DNA of 64,000 nucleotides. It comes from Trochalopteron elliotii (Eukaryota; Chordata; Aves; Passeriformes; Leiothrichidae). Positions within the stretch are counted from its first letter, which is position 1. Each line of letters starts with the position of its first letter. A program made the translations under genes and the position numbers. This document shows, one piece after another, positions 1-12,167 of this stretch. The stretch lies in the NCBI GenBank assembly GCA_024734555.1, contig JANPWX010000008.1, forward strand, positions 6,431,652 to 6,495,651, given 5' to 3'. The notes beneath the pieces are model-generated. The model made no database searches and was not told the origin of the DNA. It saw only the letters and a program-made list of their open reading frames with translations.

Positions 1-396
1 TGCTGAAAGATTTTTTTAGGTTTGATTCTGTTTTCTTTTCTATCACCGTTCACTTTTCCCAGGTGGCTGCAATGGGGGTTCTTTTGTTGGGACATTGGGG
101 GTATATTTTTTGTCTATTGCAGAAACAGGGAAGGTGATTCTTTGTGTTCCTAGTCATCCTAAAATTACTTGCTGCATGCCTTTGATCTTCTCTAAATGAA
201 TGAAACCAAGTACATGCTGTCAAATTCAAGTCTTTCACCTGAGGAAAGAAATCATTTGAATGAATCAGCTTTACAGGTGTATTTCTTATAAAAAAATAAC
301 AGCACAAAACCAATTTAAAAGAGTAATATGTTTTAGTAATGTAGTACCCGTGTAATCCATGGCATAGCTGTGTGTAATGTTTTTGTTTTCTTTTAG
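1..396 (+). other. OPN4: OPN4 intron (3' part, truncated by window edge)
   Basis: No coding signal is seen. The stretch ends in a pyrimidine-rich acceptor (ttttgttttcttttag, AG at 395-396) directly before the helix-7 exon. The preceding melanopsin exons are outside the window. Confidence 0.7.
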
Positions 397-504
397 TCGA
401 GGCAACAGCCTAACACCATATTCCAAATCCGTGCCAGCAGTTATTGCCAAAGCTTCTGCAGTCTACAACCCCATCATATATGCAATAATTCACCCAAGAT
501 ACAG
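397..504 (+). CDS. OPN4: Melanopsin exon: seventh transmembrane helix (partial gene)
   Basis: This exon encodes the last transmembrane helix of an opsin-type GPCR. Seen directly: SLTPYSKSVPAVIAKASA followed by VYNPIIYAIIHPRYR. The lysine codon at 449-451 lies where opsins carry the Schiff-base lysine that holds retinal. AAC-CCC-ATC-ATA-TAT at 467-481 is the NPxxY activation motif, and HPRYR begins the cytoplasmic tail. The wording of this block is typical of melanopsins, not of visual opsins. The donor is acag|gtacag after 504, leaving two bases (AG) that the next exon completes to Arg. The acceptor is taken at 395-396 because of its pyrimidine tract. A second AG at 400-401 would start the exon at 402 and shorten it by five bases. 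Upstream exons (N-terminus to helix 6) are off the window. Family known: Gq-coupled, light-activated receptor in the plasma membrane. The paralogue (Opn4m rather than Opn4x) is inferred from the neighbouring LDB3. Confidence 0.93.
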
Positions 505-1360
505 GTACAGTAAATACATAGGTATGTGTATAACTGCACATGCAAATGTGGATCTTTTACATGGAACAAGCTACACTCATTCCCTCAGCCTCACTCCATG
601 CAGTGCATGTTCCTGTGCTGACCAGGCCATGACGGGTCCGGGTGGTCAGACCCAAATGGTACATGGCAGCTCCAGATATGGCCTTGGGAGTGGCCAAAAG
701 AGAACAGTCCCTCACTTCACCTTTCCATCAGAGCCCTGCTCTGCCCTGTGGAGCTGCACAGAACTGTGACTGAGGAGGAGAAGATGTTGCTCAGGTCACC
801 TTTCATCGTATCAGAGACAGCCACTACAGAGCACTCACTAGATAAAAGGTTCCAACCAGTGAATCTCAAACAAATCACATCCTTACCAATTTAAGCAGCT
901 ATATATGCATATGTTCAAGGTTTGGTTTTCTGAAGCATTTTTTCACAAAAAATTTGAAACACTGGCAGCAAAAAATACTTTATTATATAAAGGGGATATA
1001 GTTTTAACAGAACTGCTATCCAGCATACCTGTAGAATTTTTTTGCAAGTCTTTCCAAGCATGACTACCACAAAGTGGTGCTGTGTCAAAAGTTCCAAGAA
1101 AACAGAGGCATGACGTGGTGGTAAATGCGATAAATGTAAAAGTACCACTAGATGGCAGGGTTAGTCATTGGTATGAGGCTCGTTTCACCCAAAAAGTGGA
1201 AAAACTGGTAAATTCTATTGCCTGACAACTAGGACTTGAGCACTGGAAATTGAGTTCATTGTTTAGGATGTCTGATGCATGACAGTGTGGTTGTAAGAAA
1301 AGTGAAGGTTTCTCAGAAGGCTGATCGAAACATGCCCAAAAAGGGTGAAAACCTTTCACC

Positions 1361-2425
1361 CTATGATTCTACAGAATCATAGAATGGCTTGGATTGGAAA
1401 GGGACCTTAAGTATCATCAAGTTCTCACCCTCTGCCATGGGCGAGGACTCCTTCCACAAGACCATGTTGTGCAAAATGCCATCCAGCCTGGCCTTGAGAA
1501 CTTCCGGGGATTGGTTATCCACAGCTTCTTTGGGCAGCCTGTTCTGTGCCTCACCAGCATCACAATAAATTTCTTCCTAATATCCAATTGAAACCTTCCC
1601 TCTTTCAGTTTAAAGCCATTCCCCCTTGTCCTATCCCTACATGCCCTTGTGAGAAGTACTTCTTCAGCTTTCCTGTAGCCCTCATTCAGGTACTGGAATG
1701 TGCTGCTAGGCCTGCCCAGAGCCTTCTGCTGGCTGAACAGCCAAACTCCCTCAGCCTATCTGCAGAGGAGAGGTTCTCCAGCCCTTTGGTTATGTTTACA
1801 GCCTCCTCTGGACTTGCTGTGACAGGATCATGTCCTTCCTGTGCTGGGACCCCAGAGCTGACACAGCACTGCAGAGCAGAGGGGCAGAATCCCCTCCCTC
1901 TCCCTGCTGGCCACACTGCTTTGGATGCAGGACATGATCCAGGACACATTTGTCTTTCTGGGCTGTGAGTGCACATTGCTGGGTCGTGTCCAGCCTCTCA
2001 TCCACCAGCACCATTCTCTGTCAATTCTCTGCCCAGCCTGTGTTTGTGCTTGGGATTGTCCTGACCCACATGCAGCACCCTGCACTTGGCCTTGTTTAAC
2101 TTCCTGAGGTTCCCATGGGCTCCCCTCTCCAGCCTGTCCAGGTCCCTCTGGATTCCATCCCTCCCCTCCAGCGTGGCAGCCACAGCACACAGCTTGGTGC
2201 CATCCCCAAACTTGCTGAGGGTGCTCCCAATTCCACTGTCCATGTCCCCAACAGTGATGCTAAACAGGGCTGGTCCCAACACCCACACCTGAGGTCACCA
2301 CTTGTCACTGAGCTCCACCTGGACACTGAGCCACTGACCGCAACTCTGAGTGTGACCACCCAGCCGATTCCTTATCCACTGAGTGGCGCATCTGTCAAAT
2401 CCCCATTTCTCCATTTTTGAGATGT
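1361..2425 (-). mobile_element. CR1 LINE, 5'-truncated, minus strand
   Basis: Read on the minus strand, the element ends at about 1361 with the CR1-type tail (gaatcatagaatggc and its palindromic neighbour attctacagaatcat on the + strand). Further in, it encodes the C-terminal part of a CR1 reverse transcriptase in broken frames. Recognisable pieces include VLGPALFSI, SKFGDGTKL and a LDRLERGAHGNLRKLNKAKC-like stretch, the usual end of the CR1 ORF2 protein. The copy is 5'-truncated near 2425, as most CR1 insertions are. It carries frameshifts and is not a gene. The exact 5' boundary is uncertain by some tens of bases. Confidence 0.9.
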
Positions 2426-2654
2426 ATTTTGTTTGAAAATCTCTGCTATCATAACTAACACTTTTTTGCATCCTCCAAAAATCATCTGAGTTTTTTGAAG
2501 TCTGCAGAGCATTTTAGTTTAGCGTAGGAGAATGTCTTGTTTCTGATGGTTTGCAGAAGTTCAATGAGAAGTTTTGCATGGCTGGCTGATGTATTTAGGA
2601 CCCATTATTTGTTTCTGAATGAAAGTTATTGTGTTCAGTTTATTATTTTTGCAA

Positions 2655-2845
2655 GGAACAGGTTGCCCAGAGAAGCTGTGGATGCTTCCCTGGAAATGTT
2701 AAAGGCCAAGTTGGATAGGGCTTTGAGCAATCCGGTGTAGTGGAAGGTGACCCTGCCCATGGCATCAGGCTTGGAGCTACATGGTGTTTAAGGTTCCATC
2801 AAGACCCCTTCCAACCCACACCATCCTATGGCTCTGTGACAGTGA
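2655..2845 (+). mobile_element. CR1 LINE tail, plus strand
   Basis: A short CR1 3' end on the + strand. It contains the phrases aacaggttgcccagagaagc, gatgcttccctggaaatgtt, aaggccaagttggatagggc and catcaagaccccttccaacc, which follow one another in CR1 3' regions. It ends near ctatggctctgtgac. It is severely 5'-truncated and non-coding, and it lies about 230 bases from the oppositely oriented CR1 upstream. Confidence 0.88.
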
Positions 2846-5800
2846 ACTCCTTCAGTCAGTTTTCTTCTATCAGCATGGGCTTCTTGAGACTCTTTAGAAA
2901 AAGACTGGAGTCCACAACAAGCTTTCAGACATTTTATTAGTAAGTATCTTGTTTTATCTTGTTTTATTTTTTCCCTGCTTTCTAATCTGTATTTCTAGAT
3001 ATATCAACAAGAGAAATTTTTATGGACTTGTTGTGAAGACATTTCATACACTTGGGAGCAATCCAGTCAGGAAAAGAAGTAATGTTGGGTCCCTCGTGAT
3101 GAATCAAAAATGCAGTTTCAAAACTGAAAAAACCCTACAGTACACTAATAAGTCAATTGGTAAAAATATGTTGGCAGGACCAATTTTGCTTAAACAGTGA
3201 ATAATGAATATATATGTTAAGGTTATTGTTTCTGGAAAATTTCCAAATCTTCTAATTATTCACATTATGCCTTGAAAGTAAATTATTCAAGCATAGATAA
3301 ATGGGCCAGTCTGTTCAGGCCAAAGGGTTAAGGGTTTGAGCAGGGGATAATTTGTCATTTTATATTAGAACTACTGAACCAAATTACATCTAAGTTATTT
3401 TCCAAATCTTTCTAGAAAGAGGCATCCAGAAATTAGGATCAAAAGTGTTCAAATCAGGTTCTATCCACTAGCAAAGCAAGATGCTTTTTTGTACAGAGAA
3501 GTCCTGACACTGCATCTTAACATTCCAACAAAATGAAGCCTTTTTGTGGGCTTTCCTTAACTTAAACAACAGAGGGAAAAAAGTACCTTATAGTGAATGT
3601 AACTTAAAATGTGACAGTGACCTTTGTGCTAGCACTTGGCTTCTAAGAACTAGTTTGAGAGTTTGTTATATTCCTCCTCATCTACCCATCTCCCTACCCA
3701 CCCATTCCCCACCAGCAGAAAGGAAAAAAACACCTCTCCCTAGCAGGACTCACAGGAAGTACCGAATGTAAGGAATGTACTCAAAGTTTCAATTCATGAA
3801 ATGCTCTTTTGTGGGGAAGAAAGCTTTCACATCTTTAACAACGTGCGTGTTCTCTCTATGCTCCACAATAACACATTGCTATGTTAGAGTTATTGCGGAA
3901 ACTCCCTTACATTTTGGAAGTTTTTGGTTTTGGAATCATTCTTTCATAGCAAACAGGAAATTCTGCAACTCCATGTTTCCAACTGGCTCCTAAGCACAGC
4001 AGAATTACGCAAAAAATATTGGTTCAAGACTCCCACATCATAAATAAGGAATAATCACAAATAAGTTTAAGTTACAATATTTTTTTAAAAGTTTGCAATT
4101 ACTATGTATTTTACTTTAGGTGACTCTTTTATTTCAGATTATAGAAATATCATTAAATAAGTACTTTTTATTTCACACATACAATATTAAAACTCCCTTC
4201 AAAATCTGTACTTTCATCCCAACCAGTAAAATGTCCCTCAACAGTCCTCCCAAATATTAGTAAAATAGAAATTGTGGTCCCTCAAGACATTCAGAAATGT
4301 TCATATGTTTTCCTTGAAAATTCACCATCAGACATTTATTTCCTGAATCTCCATCATTAGGAGACCTCTGTATCAAATCCCATTTGATAAATGGGATGGT
4401 TTGTTTTGCACTAACTTGAATTTGTCAGAGGGAAGTAGTTCAGCTTCTTAGCTGGGGAAAAAAGCTGGCAGCTGCTTTTCAGCACCAGACTGAGGTCTTC
4501 AGCCTGAAAGGAAACTTATGGGGGCTTGACATTTTCTTGTGTCCTGTAAACCCTTTCTCAGGACTTTTTATTTTGTGCACAACATTAAACATCTTTTTTT
4601 ACCCAGCACCATGTGAGGAGTGTTCTGCCCCAAGCAGCTCAGGGAGCCCTGCCTGGACACAGACAGGCATCTTGGCAGGATCAGGAATGATGGTAGAAGC
4701 AGCTTTTTTCAGTCCTCATCTCCAGAGTAGACACAGAGCTGCTGTATTTTCCTTTGAAATTACAGAGGAAAGAGATGCAGAACTGTTCAGAGTGGTGATG
4801 ATGCCAGATGTTGAGGTGTGGTGGTGGTGACTTTCCTTTTTTGATTTTGACCTCATTTCATGATGCCAGAATCATATCTCTGAAATTTTAACATGTGTGA
4901 CCTTTTGTTAGAATAGAAACGATGATTTCAAGTGTACTGGTTATTCAACAAACCTGGTAACTATAGAAGCAAAAGATTTTGTAATACACATCTGCTTGAC
5001 TTGCATCTCAGTGTAAAGTCAGTGTACTGACATCCTCCAGCGATCTGTGGTCCCCTGCATCAGCTCCTTGTCATATGCCTTGTTGCTCCCTCTCTTATTG
5101 ACTTGTTCATTTAGTTTTTTGCCCCTATTAGCATCATCTATTGGGCTAAAATAATGGATTGGGAAGTACTGGGGAGATGTTACACCAAATGAAGCATTCT
5201 GACCAGCATTGCCCTGCGAGGGAAAAGGTCAGCTGACATTGCCTGAGGAAGGCTCTTGGACACTTCTGCTCCATGCAGGGCCATGGTTGGGGTCAGGAGA
5301 ATTAGACTCACACAACCATGACTGAGTTTATTATTTAATGAATAAGACAGGTTTGGGGTCTAGACCATCCTTCTCCTCTATGCTTGTACAGTATTAATTT
5401 TCAACAGGAATTTACAGTAGCTGCTGTGATATAAATAAGTAACAACATCTGATTCTTCTGCCCCTCTTCCGCTTCCCTTGTTTCCACTCATTCTGTGCCT
5501 TTGCACTTTTTACCAACTAGCCTGAAATTTTCTGGGTTAACATTTTAAATGAACCATGTGCAATCATGCTCTCCAAGATATTTTCAATTCTTACCACTTA
5601 CCTATGCAGCTCTTCTGTGTGTGTTTTTGACACAAGGCCCAGAAGGACCTGTTATTTTCTTTTCAGACTGTTGAGTTGTTTGTACCAGCTACCATGCTGT
5701 TTGCATGTAATCTTTAAGACCCTCTTAATCAAAACAGAAACTGTGTTGAGGTGATGGAAAGAGACAGCATTTTCACCACATGAATTTCAAAGCCACATCT

Positions 5801-5849
5801 TCAGTTTGACAGGTTTGGCTTTTTTTTGTCTTCTCACATTTTTCCTCAG

Positions 5850-6024
5850 AAAAACCATCCACAAAGCTGTTCCCTGCTTGAGGTTCCTGATACGAATATC
5901 GAAGAATGACCTCCTGAGGGGATCCATAAATGAGTCATCGTTCAGGACCTCTCTCTGCAGCCACCACTCTCTTGCTGGCAGGACCAAGAGCACTTGTGTT
6001 TCCTCTGTTTCTACTGGAGAAGCT
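5850..6024 (+). CDS. OPN4: Melanopsin exon: proximal cytoplasmic tail
   Basis: The first base completes the Arg codon left open by the previous exon. The frame then reads KTIHKAVPCLRFLIRI, followed by SKNDLLRGSINESSFRTSL and a Ser/Thr-rich stretch ending VSSVSTGEA. The acceptor is tttttcctcag|a (AG at 5848-5849) and the donor is gct|gtaagt after 6024, phase 0. The Cys-Leu after a short amphipathic start fits helix 8 with a possible palmitoylation site, as in opsin tails. The dense serines and threonines (SSFRTSLCSHHS, STCVSSVST) are of the kind phosphorylated by GRKs to recruit arrestin in melanopsins. That is family knowledge, not shown here. Joined to the helix-7 exon, the product reads HPRYR-KTIHK without a frame break, which strongly supports the pair. 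Confidence 0.93.
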
Positions 6025-8274
6025 GTAAGTCTTTTCTTGTTTCCATGAAAGAAAGTGAGTTTAACATTTCTCAGACTCTAAATAGGCAACTCTATAAATA
6101 CATATTCAAAATTAGAGAACATAAAATGGAAGGAGAGTGTAGCTAATTTTTTGGGGTCATGTAAGGTCATTTCTGCGAAGCTGGAAGCTCATGCGTGATG
6201 ATTTACGAATAGAAAAAGCATTCAGAGCAGCATATCTGTGTGGTTCTGATGCCTGCTGGGACCAATGATGTTCACATTAGGCCTTTAATGTAAACTGAAA
6301 AGAACCACTGTCAGACACTCCTTGTGTCACCAACTACTGCCTATGTTAGGTGTCTCACTGGTCCGGAGGACAAGAAAACAATCTTCCATCCAAAGTTTTA
6401 TGACTTATCCAAAAGCTGGTTTATTCTTTTAAAATTATTTTAATTATTTTATTTTATTATTTTCTGTAGGATGGGAAATTTTTGATTTCTTTACCTGATT
6501 TTAACCATGAGGAGTGAAAGGCTCCTGCCTCTACAATATGGTGCGGTGTTTTGTAAGAACATACCCCAGGCATCAGTAAGGCTGGTGACTGAGTGAGGTA
6601 GGAACAAAATAATCCCTCAAGATTCATCACAGTCTCTCTCAGTCACAAGAAGGTGGCCTGCCTGCAGAGGCAGTGGAAGGTGGCTCCTGGAGGGGTGGCA
6701 GCCATGGCAGAGTCTGGGCTGGGGCTGGCCCTCCAGGGGACCTGTGCTGCTCCCCCTCAGTTTGGGCATCAGAAACCTCCCAGAGCAACAGCTGTGCCAC
6801 TAACCTCTCACAAAATTATAAATCCTAGGTATACCTTTTATACCTTTAGGTATAAAAACCTAAATTTTCTCCCATTACTCCTTTGTTTGATGCCAAATTA
6901 AGTAATTTCAGCTGCATCGTCCTGGTCCAATAAGCTTTCTGTTCTTCACTGTTGGTCACTACTTGGTTTTGGTTTGTTCAATGTTAGCAAGTTATTGCAT
7001 GTATTTCTATGTGGGTGCTGCTTAAATAGACAGGATAATGAGGGTAAGAGGCTTCAGCTTTTGGCACAGCTTTGGCTTAGGAGTCTCAGTTAAAAGCCCC
7101 ACTGCTAGCAGTGCACAGCATTGTGCTGAATTGATGCAGCTAAAGGCAATTGTCCTTGGGGCAACTGACAGCTCAGTGCAGCTGTAGAGGTTTTAGCTGA
7201 AACAGCAGCTGCTGAAATAAAAGCTAAGCTCGATGACTTTGGCATGACAGCAGGACTGGCTGAAATTTTGGAATGCTCCAATAAAACATTGGTGGGCAAG
7301 GAATTACACCAGGGACACTGTAAAAGATACAGCTGTTGCCACCAACATTTTCCTCTGTGTGTTGTGTACATGTTAGTGAAGGAAACAAACATATTTTTGA
7401 GTCATGTCAAGGAATGTTTCATTCAAGAAGTTTTATTAAACAAGTGAGGGGAAATAAACAGGTGGCCACGCATAGACGTTTGAGCAAGGTGATGCAGAGG
7501 AATTATGCACTATCTATCTTCCCACTTGTGTGAAGCCCTGTCTGTCTGCCTGTTTGGCCTCTGTCTATCCATATCTAAAAGCTAGTGTTGGAGTGCAATG
7601 ATCTCATCATTGATACTCAATCAAAAAGTCACCCCAAAGTCAGGAATGACAGACAGTCTCATCTCAAGCGTGTAAATGGAACAGCACTTTTGCAATGTCC
7701 CATTTGTGCTTCATTACTGACATGCTCTTAGAAAATTAGAGCAAAGCCCACCCACTGTATCCCATGCACTAAGGATGGTTTGTAGAATCAGTAAGCTCAT
7801 GAAGATTGAGAAGCCCTTGGTGTTCTGGATATTCTGCTGGGATGTATACAAACATGGCTTTGGATCTGTCCATGCCCATGGTTTTTTATCAGCTGATGGT
7901 CACACAGAATGCCACAAGACATATTAAACAGGTTTTTTGTATCGGCTCCCGTCTTTAGAATTCAGATGCTCTGCAGGTATAAGTATAGCATAAGCAATGA
8001 GATTAAAAAGGGTGAAAAACATCCTGGTGAAAAGAGTTTAAATAAATTTTCATTATTTCCAAGCTGGTTTTATTTTTGGTCAGCAAGCAAAATAGACCAG
8101 GGTAAGTGACAAGACTGAAAATAAAGCCTCTCCCCAGGAGTTTTGAGTGTGAGACCTATGTTAGAACAGCTTAAATTTTATGTGAATGCGCATGGATTTT
8201 GCTAGAGTTTGAGAACTTACAAGAATTTGAGAAAGGATGCAACTGTCTGAAATCCTTCATCAATTTGTGATTAG
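6025..8274 (+). other. OPN4: OPN4 intron
   Basis: A 2.25 kb intron between two phase-0 junctions. It is AT-rich and I see no recognised repeat, RNA gene or additional exon. The 3' end (tttgtgattag, AG at 8273-8274) has only a modest pyrimidine tract. Confidence 0.65.
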
Positions 8275-8424
8275 ACCTGGAGCAATGTAGAGCTCGACCG
8301 TGTAGAGCCAGCTCAAGAGAAACTGAAGCCTCGCCGAAGTCATTCTTTCTCCACAAGTCTGAGGCAAGAGAAGAGAGATCTGCTCCCAAAGACCAGCAGC
8401 TGCGATACAGCCACTGCTGAAAAG
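8275..8424 (+). CDS. OPN4: Melanopsin exon: middle cytoplasmic tail
   Basis: Exactly 50 codons, phase 0 at both ends. The exon reads TWSNVELDRVEPAQEKLKP then RRSHSFSTSLRQEKRDLLPK and closes with TSSCDTATAEK. It follows the previous exon's STGEA to give STGEATWSNVEL, which resembles the conserved melanopsin tail segment GEATWS-VEL. The acceptor is gattag|acc and the donor is aaaag|gtaggg at 8425. The basic run KPRRSHSFSTS offers consensus sites for basophilic kinases. No stop occurs in this frame. The opposite strand also has a short open frame over the same bases, which I regard as a shadow. Confidence 0.88.
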
Positions 8425-11400
8425 GTAGGGAAAAAATCTCAGCTGAGGACTCTACATTTAGTGCTAATCTTGCTGGAGTACATCATCTGTGGAATGATAA
8501 TTCAGCCTTTATGCCCATCTATTTCATCTGTAGGCTTTATTTATACTGATTCTAACATCTTCTTTCTCCTTGCTGTTATGTCTTTTCTTTCTCTCTTTCT
8601 TTCTTCTTTTTTTTTTTTTTTTTTTGAGAGTGTGTGTGAGACAAATGAGAGTGCCTGTAATGCGTAATTAGTTTTTTTCACTGATATTTGCCTGTTTCTG
8701 GAAATCCAGCTCTGCTTATAGCTCTGAAGCTGCATTAAGCCATAGTCAATAGCATCAGATGTAAGAAGATGAGTTCTTTGCCTCTTAACCTGTTTATCTA
8801 CCCCAGCTTTGGTTCCTTTCATCATGGCCCTTGTGTCCATACTGTGGCAGTCCCCTTTTAGAGTAAAGTCAAATCTGCAAAACAGAGTTTGACATGATAG
8901 AAGCCACCCTTTCCCTTCTTTTCAGTGTACATTAAAATGTTTTATTTTTGTTGAGGGGGAAGACAAGAAAGAAACTCCCATTTCTCCCTAAGAGTGGGAG
9001 AATCTGGCAGCTGCCACCCTTCCCTCACCGAAAGAGGAGATGGTGAGTATTCAGCACATCCTCTGTGGATGCATCCCCCTCATTGGCCAAACCACTGAGG
9101 TTTGGTGTCCTGCTGTTGAGGAGCACCCCATTCCCTGATGGGAGCAGTAGGTCACCCATGAGTCAGCTTCTGCCTCATTGTAACACCAGTTTCCAAATGA
9201 GTACATGTATGGGTGGCACAGTGTCAGGCATACACCAGTGCTGCCTTTTCAGGAAAAGATGTGGCTTACCATCCCCAGTCTGTGGCTGGACTGAGTAGCA
9301 CCTCAGTTTTTGATGGAGGGCACCCTTTCTTGGGGTTACTCAAGTACAGGTGGACAAACACACACACCATGAACAGCTACAGCATATGCTTCTGTCCCGT
9401 GTGCTCCCTTCCAGATCTGATGGTAATTGTCTAGAGACAGCACAGTTTAAAGCAGGAACTGCTCTGAAAATTGCCAGCCAACCGATGACCCAGTTCCTGC
9501 ATGCCTCTGTCCTGTCTTCTTTCATGCATGCCATTAAGACCAAGTCCTGAGAAACCTTGCTCTTTTCCTGTAACTGTTGTGAACAATATTGGTGGAAAAA
9601 CAGCGACTTCAAATGGGGTGTCAGGCAACATGGGCTCAAATCTACTTCTTAGTTCTGCTGCCTTCTGTCAGCAGCCAAGAGTGTCCAAGGTTGCAGGCAA
9701 GTGGCAAAGGCAGGTTGTAGGCAAATGACAAAGGATATTGTCTCCAGGTTCTGGAGAATCACTGGCTTTCGGTCTCACAAAGAGGGAGAAGCGAAGTAAA
9801 TTTCAGGTGGTCTGCATAAACAGTTCAGTAATAAAATACATATATCTGTATCAAGGAATTTAGCAACAGTGTAAGCCCACAAGAAGGCTCATGTGCTATA
9901 CTTTGCCTTTGAAGGACATCTCTTGAATTACTTTGGTAAATGACACTTTAGAGTTTCGGTGGCATTCGCTGAGCTATGAGGAGTTTATTTACATCGAATG
10001 TTCAAAGCCTCATTTTCTTTTCTTACTGTTGTCAGCTGAGATTCCTGTGTGTTGTGAAGGTCCTTTGTGTGTTCATTGCAGCTAAATGCAATGCATCACT
10101 ATTCATACTATCAGAATAAATATTTATTTGTCAAGTTCAGTTAGTGTTTCACAATGACACCACCCATTTATCCTCAAAAAAAACCCCAAACCCCAAAACC
10201 AAACCAAAACAAAACAAAAAAACAACCCCCAACAAACCCTAAAATGCACCAATGCATTTTTTTAATATTTATTTTCAATAACATTTACTGGATTGTCTTG
10301 GACTGAATTCCAATTAGAGCACTTCCAAAGACACTCCGTTGTGGACAAGCCAGTTAGTGTCCCAGGCTTGGTGCATTCCAAAGCATAAAAATGCATGTGA
10401 CTGTTTCCTGTGCTGCCACAAAGATATGATCCAGCCTCATGACTTACTTCAGTTATGATAGTAACAAACTTCATGTAGACTGACACCTGGAAATTTAACA
10501 TGGCAGTGAAGAGGCTGTTTTGAAAGTATTAAACTGTGGGTTTGGATACTTGATTTCAAAGGAGAGTGATCAAATGTCCTCTCTTCATCCAGCTTTTGTT
10601 ACCGATGTGAAAACCATGAAAAAAACTTGTAAGTGGGTGCTGTGCCCACCAAGCCACATCCAAAAGAAAGCTATTTTTCTGTTGCAGTGAAAACAGTACT
10701 TGAAGCAGGGAGGATGGTTTTGGAGTTGGATTTTTTCATTCTATTATTATCTTTGATATGGAAGAATGGACTTTTCTGTCACACTGATTTAAACCACTTT
10801 TTTTAGCACAGTGGGCTTTCCTCCACTTCGTAGGTAGAGCAGCTGTAGAAATCATTATCGATAGGGATTTGTGAGTTATTTCTGCTTGTGGAGTAGAATG
10901 ACAAAAAACTGTGGGAATTCACATAGTAATGAAGCAAACCCTGCACTTAATTTTAAATTTTGGTTTTCCCTAGAAAGGAGGGACTTCCAGCTTATCTTTA
11001 TATCTGACACAGTGATTTTATTTCCTTGTCATTTTTTTTTAAGGAAGACAAGACTGACTACTTATGCCTTCCCTTGTCTGTGTATTTGAATATTAACTGA
11101 TGCTTTCAAAGCTTACTTAGTTGACTCTGAATTTGCATACTGTGCACAAGACTTATGAAAAGAACACAAGAGGCTTTGCCATCAGAGCCAAATTTGAAAT
11201 CAGAATTCTCTCAAAATAGGCAGATAAGAAATTGTTTGCAAAGTGAGTATTTATTGCTTCTTTCTTGGAGGAAGCACTTTCCAATGTGTGAATGCAAGGC
11301 CACCAACTTCTCTGAGGGAGTATCAGGGGTCATTTGGGGAGAGACAGAGATTGTCACAAGATTGACAAAACTTTAGGAAAATAAAGAATGAAGTGTACTT

Positions 11401-11780
11401 TAGTCTTATCTGTGTTCTCTTCCATGAGAAGAGAGAGAAGTGCAATAATCTAGTACCCTGATGTGTTAAAAATGAAGTAATACCATTATTTAATGATAAA
11501 ATAAGTCATATACAGGAATGAGCTTTTGTTTTCTTCTTTTTTTTTTTTTCTTTTTGGTCTCTGCTGATATTTGAGTCCATCTTCTTTTGCTCCATTTAAC
11601 ATATTGCTTTCCAAGCAGTACATGTAAGAACATCATGATTTTCCCTCAAGTTAATTATTCAAGTGTTTAGAAAATTTGCCTGGTGGCTCAGATATTGACT
11701 AGTGACAATGAATATTTCAAATACTGTTTTCCACAGCCACATGATGTCTGACAATGCTAAATCTTATGTCTCCACTCCAG
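8425..11780 (+). other. OPN4: OPN4 intron
   Basis: A 3.36 kb intron, phase 0. It contains a long T tract (about 8604-8625), an A/C-rich low-complexity stretch (10,175-10,245) and another T tract (about 11,537-11,551). I see no exon, RNA gene or LINE copy here. It ends at tctccactccag, AG at 11,779-11,780. Confidence 0.65.
10175..10245. repeat. A/C-rich low-complexity tract
   Basis: Runs of A are interspersed with CCCC and CCC (ccccaaaccccaaaacc, then aaaacaaaaaaacaaccccc and aacaaaccctaaa). The complementary strand is a G/T tract with several G3-G5 runs. It lies inside an OPN4 intron. It is not an exact tandem repeat of any one unit. Confidence 0.75.
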
Positions 11781-12167
11781 GTTTCACTCTCCTCCAGCTG
11801 TTTGGAGAAGGTGCTTGGGCAGCCTGTCCTACCCAGTCCCTCTGCAGCACTCGTGACCAGCTCCCTGAGAGCAACTTCTCTGCCTGTCAGATTGAATAGC
11901 AGCAGTGTCACCAGAGGAGACTCAAGTACTTCTCTTGTGGCAACTCAAGGAAGTCAAGTGAATGGAGTTGTGGATTCTGTCATTAGCAGTGCAGTCCCTC
12001 GCATCATCATCATTCCTACCTCAGAGACAAATCTGTTTCGGGAAGAACTAGAAGAGGAAGAGATTGAATTATTCCACTTTCATGACAAAAAGGGCAATCT
12101 GTTGGACTTGGAAGGGCTTAGCTCATCTGTGGAGTTCCTTGAAGCTGTTGAGAAATTTCTATCGTAA
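11781..12167 (+). CDS. OPN4: Melanopsin terminal exon: distal cytoplasmic tail and stop
   Basis: The frame continues in phase 0 from the previous exon: VSLSSSCLEKVLGQPVLPS, then a Ser/Thr-rich region (RATSLPVRLNSSSVTRGDSS), a hydrophobic patch AVPRIIIIPTSETN and an acidic cluster LFREELEEEEIELFHFHDKK. It closes with SSSVEFLEAVEKFLS and the stop TAA at 12,165-12,167. This 128-codon exon is the distal tail, which is long in non-mammalian melanopsins and differs from the shorter mammalian tail. The acceptor is ccactccag|gtt. The stop codon overlaps a consensus donor (atc|gtaagt, GT at 12,164-12,165). Splicing there could replace the last residue and stop, so an alternative C-terminus is possible. 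I regard the TAA as the default end because an in-frame stop plus a downstream poly(A) signal is sufficient. Confidence 0.9.
   Translation, partial: VSLSSSCLEKVLGQPVLPSPSAALVTSSLRATSLPVRLNSSSVTRGDSSTSLVATQGSQVNGVVDSVISSAVPRIIIIPTSETNLFREELEEEEIELFHFHDKKGNLLDLEGLSSSVEFLEAVEKFLS

Larger units (their letters stand above)
505..5849 (+). other. OPN4: OPN4 intron with two CR1 copies
   Basis: A 5.3 kb intron between the helix-7 exon and the first tail exon. It holds a minus-strand CR1 (1361-2425) and a short plus-strand CR1 tail (2655-2845), listed separately. The remaining sequence is AT-rich and I see no further exon or RNA gene in it. It ends in a good acceptor (cacatttttcctcag, AG at 5848-5849). 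Confidence 0.7.

Noticed and set aside
1686..2359. Overlapping minus-strand frames near 2 kb
   Set aside because: They are fragments of a CR1 reverse transcriptase in several broken frames, covered by the CR1 entry.
8541..8840. Minus-strand frame with a lysine-rich stretch
   Set aside because: The lysine run is the complement of a T tract; no other signal.
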